Shown piece by piece: positions 34,001-45,205 of a DNA stretch of 64,000 nt. A model generated the notes under the pieces. It was given only the letters and a program-made list of their open reading frames with translations, searched no databases and was not told the DNA's origin. Source of the DNA: Tetragonia tetragonoides (lineage: Eukaryota; Streptophyta; Magnoliopsida; Caryophyllales; Aizoaceae); contig CM076140.1 of assembly GCA_038025085.1 (NCBI GenBank), forward strand, positions 17,256,001 to 17,320,000. The letters are read 5' to 3'. The translations under genes were made by a program, and so were the position numbers. Each line of letters begins with the position of its first letter. Within the stretch, counting starts at the first letter, position 1.

Positions 34001-34111
34001 ACATCAGTTGCAATTGTCTAACTTAATTACCCTGTTACTTTGGCAATCTTATGCATAATTCATCCCCTGAGTGGTGTGCTTTTGTTACTAAACTGTGCTT
34101 GTGGCTGATAG
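31046..34111. other. SEC6-like intron DNA, LTR-like and repeat scraps
   Basis: At 31676 the sequence AAAGTCCCACATCG, followed by a TATA-like GATATATAAGG near 31957 and a GA-rich leader (32040-32165), resembles an LTR or promoter but is unproven. A CACTA-like string occurs at 31318. A run of about 20 A lies near 32540. No coding sequence is supported. Confidence 0.35.
32064..32135. repeat. Three ~25-bp tandem GA-rich units
   Basis: AGTACAGAGAAGAGAGAG recurs three times in tandem with about 25-bp periodicity. Confidence 0.85.
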
Positions 34112-34412
34112 GAAGCTGTACGCCAAACTATTATCGTTGTCTTTGAAGATCCAGGAGTGCAAGGATTGCTGAGCAATATCTATCACAAAGGTAATCTAAG
34201 TTTTCTAGTCTCTTAAATGATCATTCAATGTGATATAGGGCACTGTCTTTCTTATTGGATAAACCTCTTTTTCTGGAACTGTGGAATTTGTAGACATGAA
34301 GTTGGTTGCTGATATAAAACTATATTTTTTATCATTTATCATGCCTCCATTTATCATTTGACTCACAATGTGTTGTATGAAGTTATAGGACATGGTTGCT
34401 CTCCACCCTGAG

Positions 34413-34590
34413 TAGGTAGCTCAGCTGGTAAAACCTCTGAGATCTATTCCAGAGGTCCCAAGTTTGAGCCACCTCAGGGTAGGTTTTACTGACAGTTAAC
34501 TTTAGAGCCCATTGGCTTAGTCGGCCAAAGCCTGGACACCCATGTTATCTACAAATAAGAAAGGGCATGTATGCTTTCCCACTTCAGGAA
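34413..34590 (+). mobile_element. tRNA-derived SINE
   Basis: Contains a clear Pol III A box TAGCTCAGCTGG (about 34421-34432) and a degenerate B box AAGTTTGAGCC about 40 bp downstream, followed by a non-tRNA body. The 3' half cannot fold into a tRNA acceptor stem with the start, so it is a SINE, not a tRNA gene. It lies in the intron between the last two recognisable SEC6 exons. Confidence 0.65.
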
Positions 34591-35728
34591 GCGTGGTTTT
34601 ATTTGCTACTTCTTCTGAAGGTACTTGGGGGTGGCTTTATTACTTCTAAAATGCAGGCATATGGTTTTGCGACTATAACGTAGATGTCCAATATGGCCCT
34701 TGTAAGGTAAAGCCTCTAGTGAAGTGCCTCAATAATACTTGCTGATCATGTGTCAAATATGCCTCAATTGGGATCCGTCATACAGACAGCAAGGTGTGTT
34801 ATGGCTGTCTTGGGAAGTATGTTTTTTGAATTCTTAAGTTTATTAATACATATGCGCTGTGTGTGTTTACGTGATATACGGTTATGCCTCTTCCGAAATT
34901 GAAACCCTAAATGCTACATATTCAGACAAGGCTGGGTCCGTCAATTGTGACATATGGCATTAGGGTAGTGTGGCTGCTTCATAGAAGTCCACTTTAGGTC
35001 TTTCAGTGACGAGATAAAAACATGGAACAATACAAGAGACATATAAAAAGCTGGGCAAAACAATATGAGCATTTACCCAAACCATTGATGGTAGCTTAAT
35101 CAGTGCCATAAAGTAAGCTTAAGTTGTCAGCATGAAATGAAGAAAATGTATGTGGCCCTTTCTGATGCACAAGGGATTCCTGTATTCCACTATCTACTCA
35201 GCTCATAGCGCAATGCTTGTGTTGCTGTGCCAAAACCCCATTTTCATAACTAGGCACTCGCATTGCACTCTGCTACAGGAAGCATTTGCTTTATTTTCCT
35301 CTGGCTACTGAGACATTTCAGTTTTCAAGGCTGTCTCTTGCCTGGCCGTTGATTTTACAGAAGTTCGAAACAAACACCTATCCAGAATCTCTGGACTGAC
35401 TTTTTTTTTTTTCTTTTTTTTTTCTTTAATAAGCTGGCTTTTCTATATATAATTGTCTGTCTGCTTCGCGGTAAGCACAAGAAACTCGTTCTTGGAAGTT
35501 TTAAATCATTATATATTCGCTGCAAATTCACAACCTTCCAAGGTAAACTTCTTCTTGCTGTAGGATTATCTTCCCTAACTGCAACCATTTCTGCTACATG
35601 AGGATGAACGAATTTCCTTTATAGAACGTTGATATGTTTTTTCATGTAGAGCAGAAAGAAAGAACCTTTTAAAGTGCATTTATTATTATTTTAAAGTTGC
35701 CTAATATGGAATCTCTTGTTTGTTTCAG
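34591..35728. other. SEC6-like intron DNA
   Basis: Nothing recognisable except a long T-run near 35400-35425. Confidence 0.4.
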
Positions 35729-35870
35729 AATGGAGTGAAGGACAGGTGACAGAGTACCTAGTTGAAACATTTAAAGACTACTTTACCGAAATAAAAATGT
35801 TGGTACTTTTTCCTGATCTTTAGCAAATTTACTTTAGAGATGAGCACTTCAATAGAATCTTATGTTGAAC

Positions 35871-36330
35871 AGATTGTGCATGCATGAGCCTATGTTAAAT
35901 GATTACATCTGTTGGCATACCTGTTCAATCTTAATATCCTTTGCTTGCGAAGTGTCAAAATGAATTAGAAGGAGGTGAAGTGCTGTAGTTTCTACATCTT
36001 ATCTAGTAACCTAGTTCTTGTACTGATAAAGATCCCTGGCTTCTATGAGGGACCCAGTTACTGAAAATTGTATTCCTTGTACACTCAGTATATACAGAAA
36101 ATATTGACATCTTACCGTGGCTTCTAAAATGATACTCTGAATTCCAACAGTTTACACATGAAACATGTTTCTGAGTAACTAGCAGTGAAGTAACCGTCCT
36201 AGATATATATACTCCCTCAGCCTGGAATTAGTTGTCACGTATATTTTGAGATGTTCGAAAAAAAATACTCTCTAAATATATAACAAATTGTACTTATGGT
36301 CCAAAGAGAGGGGGGAGTGTACAAGCTTAA
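35871..36330. repeat. ~460-bp repeat, copy 1
   Basis: Near-identical to 60421-60880. Both read ATGCATGAGCCTATG, TTACATCTGTTGGCATACCT, GGCTTCTATGAGGGACCCAG, ACATGAAACATGTTTCTGAG and CTCCCTCAGCCTGGA. A Stowaway-like end starts at 36212. This is either one dispersed element or a segmental duplication. Confidence 0.85.
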
Positions 36331-36382
36331 TTTGAGATTGAATTCTAGAGTTATGATGTGTATTCTTTATCAGTGTTTACAG

Positions 36383-36921
36383 GTTCGTATAAGCTACCGA
36401 AGATAGTTATGCAGGTAATGATGGACCTTGTGCTTGATTAAATTTGATTAAACAAAATCAAAATGGCTTGTTGAATAAGATCTTTTAATGTTTTACTGGT
36501 TACAGAATCAAAATGGTCACGGTTCTCGCGAAGTTCCTGTCTTCTTGGATGCTGGCTTCGGCTACATCCCTGCTCTTGCTGCTCAAAATCTCCATCCAAC
36601 TGGCATAGTGGACTTAGGCACGTGTGTAGACTTCAATGACTTGCTGCATCAACTTCTGCAGCTATATCATACAAATCTTAATCTAGCTTATGATGCTGAC
36701 AATACTGAGGAGCTCAATGAGTATACTTGCTGGCCTGGCAGAATTGCCATCTTTGATTCTGAGACAAACGCTGGGAGTCTTACACGGGAAACTGGATGGG
36801 CACAAGTTTTCGTGAACCTCTACCGTATAAGATTGATATTGAATGAAGAGGACGAGGATGATTTCGCTGCTCCAGTTAATGCTGCTCCAGTTAATGCTGC
36901 TCCCGTTAATGGTATCCATTA
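36383..36921 (+). CDS. Unidentified coding segment with two exons
   Basis: An open exon starts at acceptor TTACAG|AATCAAAAT (36506) and ends at TAA (36919-36921). The frame also has its own ATG at 36488. A mini-exon at 36383-36414 with an acceptor TTTACAG and a donor GCAG|GTAATG joins in frame (SYKLPKIVMQ followed by NQNGHGSREV). The protein has LDAGFGYIPALAAQNLHP, WPGRIAIFDSETNAG and GWAQVFVNLYRIRLIL. It ends in an acidic stretch (NEEDEDDF) and three AAPVN repeats. The clean frame and spliced phase suggest real protein ancestry. It does not resemble SEC6. I recognise no family. An endogenised viral coat-like protein is one untested idea. Upstream exons are unknown. Confidence 0.5.
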
Positions 36922-39140
36922 ACTGACAAACATGTTATAGTTTTCTAATTGCAAATATATACTGTTTTGCCTTATCTGAGCTGAGCTGATGAATCACATA
37001 GTTAACTAGTTTCACCTGTCTTGACTTTGTGAATGGTTATAGAACGATTCTTCACTTTTAACATTCATGGTGCTTATATTAATGAATTTTGAGGCATGAA
37101 CTTTTACTGGGTTAACTGTTTTTGCATATTCATACATGGGATGGGACAATAGTTGCATGAAGTAGTTGGATTTAAGTATTTAACAGAGTGACAGTACCAA
37201 TGAGGATATGTTGGTATGATTGGGCAACTCGAGTGTAGCACATAGCCACCCGCACAAGATGGCCACTGTGCGCACTGCTACTGCTGTGCTGATTTGCTGC
37301 TTACCTGGCTGATGCCACTGGTGTATGCTGCTGATGCTTGGTGTGTGCTGCTGATGGTTGTGTTACTCCAGCTGGCTGCTGGTGCTGTTTGCTTATGGCT
37401 TCTGATCAAGAAGCTTTGGGTAGCCATTTCTGTTGTAGCTTTGTTTCTTTAAGTAGCTTGCTCTCGGTTTTGTTTGAAGTGTTCCCAATGTGTCAAGAAA
37501 CAAGAATACAAGAACTACCTAAGCTGGTGGTTTTCTTTTTTTGTTTTTGAGTAAGTGGCAACGTCTAGAAAAATCCACTCATGCTCTGAGAACCACCTCT
37601 TGGAGCCTTGGGTACTACATGCTGTTGTTATAATATCCTTTGTGGTTCCCTTCATAAAACAAAAAAATCATTCGTAGTAAATAGGATGAAATGATGAATA
37701 AAGGAAAACTCAATGGTCAGCACCTAATAAAGATGCAACATATTTGTAGTAAGTAGGATGATTAACCCATGATCATGGTTCCCCACGCAAAATATAACAA
37801 TGTATCTACGTAAACACAACGAGAATTATGTTGATACTTTTGATATGTTCATGTTGAACACGAGAGTCCGAACATGACATAGAAGGGATGTCTCAATCGC
37901 CATTCACTTGTACTCTCCTTTTTAATGAGAAAAAAAAACCACAACGAAAAATTTACTATTATGTATAGACTCTATTAAATTGATTAATATAAAATACTAG
38001 AGATATATTGTATTAAATACAACATTGTCATAACAAATTGATGTAACCCATTTGGAGGAACGCGCACACATTCCACCAACTAGTTGGAATAAGTTAGAAC
38101 GTCTAAACCTTTGTCATTTATACGGACTCTACCATCTAAAATAGAGAACATTTAAATTTTTGAGTCAAAAGTTGAACAAAACGAAGAACTATATAGTATA
38201 TTTGTAAAAATATTGCAGAATTTAAGGAAATAAATGAGTATAAATCATCCATATCTATATCCATTTATTACGGATAGGGTGGAACATTGATTCATACAGA
38301 CAACAAAACACAACAAAATGCAGCAATCGGTTACTGATCAGAATTCTTTTTGAGTTCAAGAGCGCACTCTGTCCGGTAACAATGACAGCAATAGGGAACC
38401 AATGCTCATCCAACAAACAAACCAGCAACCTTTTTAAAGTTCTAAGATCTAAACAACCATTATGACATAAGAAGATGAAACCGACTTCAAAGCAACCTAA
38501 ACAAAGGCAAATTTAAGAGAAAATCCATCAACTATCACACACATACACCGATTAAGAAATGTGCTTCACAAACTGGTTGCTACGCACTTTGAGTTTTATG
38601 CTGTAGTACTATCAAATTTCTCTCAACCAAAGTTATTGGTGGTGGGAGAGGGAAGAAGGGGTGACAAAACCAAACAAATTGCTCCATGATCATCATGAAT
38701 ACACCAAGCAATAAATGCTTAGAATTCGGTTTGCCTCATTCAAGTCACAACTCACAACTGATATTGGTTTCAGTTAATTTTCTAAAAGCAAGATAAAAAG
38801 AGCAGAGTGAATGTGATGATGATTTGAGTTTTAACTCTGGGCCTCACTTATCACCATTCACCAGCATAACATGAAGCTCTGCCATAGTTGCCTTATAACC
38901 CCAAGAATAGAGTACAAGGTAGTATAGGCCACCAGGTGAATTGGCAACCAAAGAAAAAGTACAGGGACTAAAAACACCAGATACGTAAACTTAAGGGACG
39001 TATAATCCCGTAAATTTCATAAAACATCTTCACAATTAGCACTTGAAAAACAACTAACCAAAAGTACATAACACAGGGTTTCACACTAAAGTGCAACGAA
39101 AGGAGAGGTAATGTAGTGGTGCATCAGCTAATCACTACAA
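36922..39140. other. Intergenic DNA
   Basis: Contains a GCTG-rich low-complexity patch (37265-37400) and the 3' UTR side of the F-box gene at its right end. No gene is recognised. Confidence 0.45.
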
Positions 39141-40466
39141 TTACATTTTTGGCAGAAGGGGTGATGGCCACCATGGGAAGGCAATACCGTAAATATTTCT
39201 AAGTCTGGGACTGGTACAGATTGACGTCAGCGTCTTCTCCCGCAAATTGCACTCAACAAGTTGAATACGCTTCTTCAACTTATCAATGATATCAGTGTGC
39301 ATTACCAACAATACTGTATCCTTAAGATTTGGGTGGAATGTGAGAGCATATGAATGGGGACAACCCCGCTTAATATGTTCACTGAGAAGTGGATCATCTG
39401 AAACCAAATCATGTAAATAGACCTTATGCAGCAAGGACCACTCACCAGTGTTATAATTCTTTAACTCCCAAACCTTCAAACGGTAAGCGGGATTCTGTGA
39501 TTCAATACTAATATCAATAAGCTTGGCTACTCGGTTCATAACAACACTGCGTGAACAATACTCTACAAGACATATCTGGCCTCCAAAAACTCCAAGGCGC
39601 CTATTGCGGCGACCATCTGTTGGACAAGGAGGAAACTCAATGAAATGGCAATGGATAATACCATCTTCATTGATACTATACGGATCAAAGCTGATCATTT
39701 CATGTTCATTATAAAAGTGCAACATCCTGTTGTAGGTAAAGCAAGTTTTGCTTACAGCAACGTAATACTTAAAGCACTTTGGGGATAGTAAGATTGCCTT
39801 CCTCCATACTCCGGTTTCAGATGAGAAAATATTTATTTCCTGTCGAGTCACCGGGTACATACCAGGAAAAACATAGCAGACACAGTACCGAAGAGAAGTA
39901 CTGAGAGTAACCATGCTATTTTCTTTATGAAACAGGTAATAAGGGTCACAAGTAAAACCAGCCATGATCCCTCCTTTTCTACCAGATGCCGGAAGCTGAA
40001 ACCATTGCTTGGTGCGAGGATTGCAAATGTAAAGATCAACTTCTATAGTTGAGATTTTGCTGCATAGAATCAGGTCCCTACACCATGTGTGCACCTTGAT
40101 AGCAACTGTCCCTCCCTTACAACATGGAATAAAATTAGGGGAAAATTTCGAAGTCGTAAAAGCAGGAATGGTGGGATAAATAAAGCCATTCAGGTTGTAG
40201 CTTTGGATGTAAAACACAGAGGGATATGATTGTTCTTCGTTTTCCTCCTCCCTTTTCACTTCCTTGCATTTCAAGCCACCATTGATATTGTGAGCAATAA
40301 AGCAGGCAGCAAAATCGGGTTTAGAAATCAAATTAAACCACCTCTTGCACACGCACTTGCACTGAATTACAGACTCGACGCATGGTAGTCGATAGAAAAT
40401 TTCCACAAGGAGATCGTCTATTAGACGACAATTTAAGCAATGAGACTTCCACGATTGATCGCTCAT
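39141..40466 (-). CDS. F-box protein
   Basis: Encodes 441 residues from the ATG at 40466. The ATG lies 15 bp downstream of a splice-acceptor-like TTGATGCATTTCAG, so a noncoding upstream exon is likely; longer starts would need a non-ATG codon. F-box proteins link substrates to SKP1-cullin1 ubiquitin ligases. The F-box occupies about residues 12-56 (LIDDLLVEIFYRLP, then CKCVCKRWFNLISKPDF). An F-box-associated C-terminal region follows, marked by LYICNPRTKQWFQLPASG and later WELKNYNTGEWSLLHKV. No kelch, LRR or membrane segment is evident. The frame is intact. The substrate cannot be inferred. Confidence 0.88.
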   Translation of the reverse strand: MSDQSWKSHCLNCRLIDDLLVEIFYRLPCVESVIQCKCVCKRWFNLISKPDFAACFIAHNINGGLKCKEVKREEENEEQSYPSVFYIQSYNLNGFIYPTIPAFTTSKFSPNFIPCCKGGTVAIKVHTWCRDLILCSKISTIEVDLYICNPRTKQWFQLPASGRKGGIMAGFTCDPYYLFHKENSMVTLSTSLRYCVCYVFPGMYPVTRQEINIFSSETGVWRKAILLSPKCFKYYVAVSKTCFTYNRMLHFYNEHEMISFDPYSINEDGIIHCHFIEFPPCPTDGRRNRRLGVFGGQICLVEYCSRSVVMNRVAKLIDISIESQNPAYRLKVWELKNYNTGEWSLLHKVYLHDLVSDDPLLSEHIKRGCPHSYALTFHPNLKDTVLLVMHTDIIDKLKKRIQLVECNLREKTLTSICTSPRLRNIYGIAFPWWPSPLLPKM

Positions 40467-41904
40467 GTCAGCAATCTGAAATGCATCAAAACAATGCACA
40501 AGATAATAATTTATTTATGTGAAAATTTCTTAAATGACATTCACAGACAAAAAAATATATTTAAAATTAAAGTTACTTGCATAACCAATGCTATTGTTGC
40601 CTATTGAGATCGGTTATATTTAAGAATTGATCAACGAAAAAATAGGGTAAACAGTAATACTATGCATAAAACTTTGACAAATAGATATAGCAAATATTAG
40701 AATATGATTATATCAAAGTGCTGTCACCATGGTGCACTACTCTGTTAACAAGTCGGTCAGGTAGGGTTCATCAGTCAATCTCATGATTCATGTTTGAAGT
40801 ATATTTATATACCACATCTTAATGGGCTTTCACAGCATGATGTCATTTTTGTCGTTTTTCCCGGTCGGGTTTTCGGGTTAAGCCCCTTTTTATGCCTGTT
40901 TTGTAAGGTTTTAGTCGATTAATCTCATATGTCGTGTTTGTAATGCAATTCTGTGTAAACTTAACTCTCGGGCTGTAAAGTTAGTTGTTGTTTTTTTTTC
41001 CAGGTAGGATTTCGGGTCATATCAGATTTTGGTTCCTTCTACAGCTTCATGGGCTACATTTCATTGACTCTGATACTGCTGCCTGACTCGCCTTGGCGGA
41101 AAATTGCATACTCCAGGACCTTGTCCTAAATTTAGATACGAGTGCAGGCATGCGGCATTGACAAAATAATTTTCTAACCTTTTTGGAAAATTCCAACTTT
41201 TTTTATTCTTTTGAGAGGAAAATTCAACTTCAAAATAAAGCAAGGTTTTAAGTATAAGCTCAAAAACTAGTATTTGTACTATATTTTACAGGCCATGGGC
41301 TATCCAATACTGTATGAAACTTGTGTGCCTGGCATATTAAAATCCATGTTTGTTATCATCGGGGCCTCAAATTGAAGACCCAACTTTTTCTCATCGATAG
41401 AAGCTGTATCAAAGTATTGTCACCATGGTTCACTGCTACACATTAAAGACAGAGATCTATATATAATGCCAGCTCGTATTCAAGCATCATGGATCATATG
41501 CAAATTTTTAAGGGAAGAAAGCATGTGGGTTGTATTGGCAACTGTAACACTGTCATTAAAGGAAGAAGATTCTCCATAGGAGCTGCATACTTAAGCCTAA
41601 AGGACAATTTCCAAAAGTTGCTTGAAAGGGGCTGACATGTGGGATTCAGGCCTCTCCATAAGTCGTCTTCCTACTATGGTTGGCTATGCTTCAAAACTGA
41701 GAGCTAAAGACAAGCTAGCTGCATAGGGGATGCAATTTGACCCTTTTCGTCGCCTTCATGAGATTCAAGAAGAGACCCCCCTAGCATCTATACTTTAATT
41801 GCATCTATTTAAGGGTTGGGAGAGTATATTGCATTGGCTTGGTTGGCGCAAGAGGTGTCTGCAACGGATTGCATCATGGTAAAGGTAAATCAGGCCGTAC
41901 AACT
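40467..41904. other. Upstream region of the F-box gene and unassigned DNA
   Basis: Presumably holds the F-box 5' UTR exon and promoter, which I cannot place. CTGTCACCATGG and TTGTCACCATGG recur at about 40720 and 41415. From about 41820 a decayed copia segment begins. Confidence 0.4.
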
Positions 41905-42210
41905 AACTCTGCACTGATAAACCAGCAAAACAGCCATCGACACTATCAACCATTCTTTGGACGGAGATATCCCAGGGGAGGTATGGACAGGAATAAATGT
42001 CTCATATGGCCAGTTCAAGGTGTTTAATTGTTGTGCATTCGCCCACATTCCTAAGGACGAAAGGTCAAAGTTTGATTCGAAAAAAACAAGCAATGCACCT
42101 ATCTTGGCTCACCTCAAGATGAGTTTGGATATCTCATATGGAATAGATGTTATGTTCTTTGAGAACCAAAATATCGTAGACACTAAGGAGCCAGCCAGAG
42201 ATGTCAACAG
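41905..42210 (+). pseudogene. Copia integrase C-terminal fragment
   Basis: Reads INHSLDGDIPGEVWTGINVS, VFNCCAFAHIPKDERSKFDS, then in another frame DEFGYLIWN, a typical Ty1/copia integrase C-terminus (DGDIPEKVWTGKDVSY-like). It contains stops and frameshifts and no catalytic core. The flanks are too decayed to place LTRs. Confidence 0.8.
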
Positions 42211-43400
42211 TTAGCACTCAACGTGAAGATTACTCATCCCTATTACAGATGATGAGTTAGTGGAACAGGTAAGAACAATGATGATCAAAGTAGTGGTGTT
42301 ATTCACAATATTGATTTCTATGTTATGCAGTAGAGATAAAATTTTCGACCTTCAAGAAAAAAGGTTGCAAGATCTATCTATTGTTGCCGATTGTCTTTAG
42401 TAGTTCTATAGTTCTACGACTTACTGGTGTTTTACATAAGACTTCCCCTTCTGCACCTCAAGTTTCAGAAGAAGAACAAAGAGTTGAGCAAGAGTACTGG
42501 GTACCTAGATGGAGGTAAGATGGGTGGAAGTGAGGTTGCTGGAGGTGAAGGTAGTGATAATGGTGGTAGGGAAAAGCATAATTCAGGAGGGAGGTTGGAA
42601 TGTCTACCTGGTAATAGAAGGGTGAAAAAGATGAATACTGGAAGAGGTAAGTATGATGCCCTTATCGATGCATGGTCACAATGAATGATTGCTAGGAAGA
42701 AAACATATTTAGCAAAAGCCAAGATATACAAATCACACTCTTAATGAAGCTTAAAGTTTAGTGCCTGCCGCCTGAGGAGTAATCCGTTACAGAGTTCATG
42801 GCTGCACTTTGAAGTTAGCACTACCTCTTACCACAAGCACATAAGTGCTTTGTTAATGCTGATTGGAGAAAGATTTTTTTGCTCATGACTGATGATAGGA
42901 AGAAGGGTTGGCTTGATGATTTGAAATGAATGTACTTGTGTTGAATGAGCTTTTGTTTGGAAATTGGATGTGATTGTCCGAAAACTTGATGACTTTGGTA
43001 CTTATGCTACTGTTACTTATGGAACTTAATCTATGTTTATAATCGAATTTTATTAGTTAATATATCATTATTTGTGATTTAATTATTGTGTAAAGGTTCA
43101 ATCCGATATGGATATTTTGTCAAATCATCGAATAGTAACTCCAACTCCCACATGATGATGTTTATGTTTTTTTATTTTTATTGAAAGACTGATGATGTCT
43201 TTGGTACTTGTGGTACTATTAAGTATGGAACTTAATTCATGTTTATTATCGAATTTTATCTTTAAATATATCTTTGGATGATATAAATTATTTTGCAAAG
43301 GTTCTACTCAATATTGATTTTTTTTTTTATCAAATTCATCAAATAGTACCTCTAGCTGAGTGAAGAAGATGTTGACTGTGACATGATGATGTCAAAGTTG
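42211..43400. repeat. Unassigned DNA with a degenerate ~170-bp direct repeat
   Basis: Two diverged copies (about 42985-43158 and 43188-43357) share TTTGGTACTT, TATGGAACTTAAT, ATCGAATTTTAT, AAAGGTTC and ATCGAATAGTA/ATCAAATAGTA in the same order. The surrounding sequence is unassigned. Confidence 0.6.
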
Positions 43401-43425
43401 TTGACAGAACAGACTAGGGCTTTTA

Positions 43426-44330
43426 GTGGAGGTGCTTGGAAGCCAAGGGGGGATATTGGTGAAGACTAGGGTTGGGACTACGGGAGGGGATATTGAGAAA
43501 CTTTCTGTAGATATTGGGCTACATCAGAGATCATCGTCGAGGCCCTTCTTATTTACAAGTTATGATGACCTCAGCAAGACTATTCAGGAGTATGTGCCTT
43601 GGTGCATGTTGTTTGCAGACGATATTGGTTTAATTGACGAGACAAGAGGTGAATGTGTTAAGGGCTTTAAGTTGAGTCAGACAAAGACCGAGTACTTGAA
43701 TTGCAACTTCACGAGAGATAGGGTTGCCTCTGGAGAGGAGATTAAGATTGATACTAAAGTTGTACCAAAGAGGGATTGTTTCAAGATCTTGGTACAATTA
43801 TACAGGGCAACGGCGAGACTGCGAGATTGATGACGTGACCCATCATATCAGAGCAAGGTGGCTAAATGGAGGAGTGTGACAGGAGTTCTATGTAACAGAA
43901 AAATTCCACTCAAATTGAAACATAAATTCTATTGTATAGCCATTAGGTCAGCTATGCTATATGGTGCGGAGTATTAGCCAGTGAGGAAGGTGCATGTGCA
44001 GAAGGTGTGGGTGACCGGGTGACCGAGATGAGGATACTTCGTTGGATGTGCAACTCTACAACAAGAGACAAAATTAGGTATGAAGTGATGAGAGGCAAGG
44101 TGGTAATGACCGACATTGACAATAAGATGCGAGAGAGACGATGTTGAGGTGGTTTGGGCATGTTAGGAGGAGACATCAAGATGCCATGGTGAGAAGGTGT
44201 GAGAGGATTATACTTACAGACTGTAACTGAAGAAGAGGGCGCCCAGAGAAGAGTTGGAGAGAGGTAATCAGGCAGGATAAGAAAATTTTGGGCAGTAGGA
44301 TTCATGTATAAGATCCTCGATAGATTGTGG
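43426..44330 (+). pseudogene. LINE reverse transcriptase fragment
   Basis: Encodes PFLFTSYDDLSKTIQEYVPW, then MLFADDIGLIDETRG (the RT catalytic FADD), LSQTKTEYLNCNFTRDRV and VVPKRDCFKIL. After stops come KIPLKLKHKFYCIAIRSAM-like, [16 protein letters not shown] and RGRPEKSWREVIRQDK blocks. It lacks the N-terminal fingers and any endonuclease. It is a different LINE clade from the zf-RVT family elsewhere here (RTE-like by memory). Multiple stops. Confidence 0.85.
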
Positions 44331-44799
44331 TTTTTGCATTGCCTAGGAACTAGAGCTTGCAGCATTCTTTTTTTCTTTTTTTTGTTAATGTAGAGTTTAC
44401 TATTAACGTGAGAATGTTAATGTATAAAGCTGAGGTTATAGATGAAAATACTATTACAGATAGGTTTCTAGGAATAGCTTGATTTGATGTTTGATGAATT
44501 GAGGTTTTAGCTGCTGGTACGCTTATTAGGTTGTAAATTTCAAAGAGGGTGTCATTTTGGCATCCCTTTGGTGAATGGAATAAATACTTACCATTTTCCA
44601 GGAAAAAAAAAACATATGTTAAGAAATGAACTTAACAAAGAATAAAGATCAATCAAAAATTGCAAAGCTCTTTTCACAAGCCTTTCTTCATCTTTCTCCT
44701 GGTTTACTAGCCCTCCTTTCTACTAGTCTCATGATAGTTTCAAATCTATAACAACTTTCTCTTCCTTTTGGGAAAAGGAGAAACTCAAAGTCTTACATC

Positions 44800-45035
44800 A
44801 ACATCAACATTACCCCAGTGCCTCCAAAGAGGCTCCCGCCTAGGCAGGGTAATGGGGGAGGCAGTTGTACGCAACCTTACCCCTGTTTTCTTTTAACCCA
44901 AGATCCGAAGTGCGACGACCATCGACAACTTCACAATAAATAAGAATTGCCGACAGTTTTATGAGCTATTTTGCTTTAGTCCATTATATTTTGAAGCCAA
45001 AAAGTAGTGAAGCTTTTGGTTCCATTGAAAAAGAT
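44800..45035 (-). mobile_element. SINE-like repeat, copy B
   Basis: The same family as 5345-5640, with a better-preserved GC box (CGCCTAGGCAGGGTAATGGG) and GTACGCAACCTTACCCC, i.e. the Au-type GGTAAGGTTGCGTAC box on the minus strand. Confidence 0.7.
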
Positions 45036-45205
45036 GGACCACAGGAACTCAAAGTCCGTATCTCGAAATCTGCTTTCTCCTTCCTCCATCGATGGCTTTG
45101 GTCTCTTGTTGAGCCTTATTGCACAGATCGTGGTTGGTTTTTTCGATCTGGATTTTGTTGCTGCAGAAGTTTGCCTTTTAGATCTCATGGCTTTCGAGTT
45201 TGAAG

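Larger units (their letters stand above)
20876..35803 (+). pseudogene. SEC6: Exocyst subunit SEC6 copy, decayed
   Basis: SEC6 is a core exocyst subunit for vesicle tethering at the plasma membrane. Recognisable exons in order: 20876-21020 ([20 protein letters not shown]), 23289-23321 (DPKSSLEEART), 24314-24369 (IGEELEDIYDYVSPCFPPR), about 25220-25272 (VFQLMVNLYK), 29389-29529 ([19 protein letters not shown]), 29644-29822 ([20 protein letters not shown]), 34112-34190 (EAVRQTIIVVFEDPGVQ), 35729-35803 (EWSEGQVTEYLVETF). Missing are about 250 N-terminal residues, the block between the sixth and seventh exons, and the C-terminus after DYFTEIKM. The fourth exon has an internal deletion joining NLYK to IEIF and reaches a TAA. 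The 29529 donor reads ATAAGA instead of GTAAGA. One base is lost near 29807, and the next donor is GC. SINE, LINE and LTR insertions fill the introns. The lesions exclude a normal SEC6 product. Confidence 0.85.

Noticed and set aside
34413..34490. Possible tRNA gene
   Set aside because: Good A box but the B box is degenerate, the spacing is odd and no acceptor stem pairs. It is better explained as a SINE.
20876..35803. A functional SEC6 gene with very long introns
   Set aside because: The internal deletion with stop, the lost donor, the 1-bp loss and the absent N- and C-terminal exons together argue against it.
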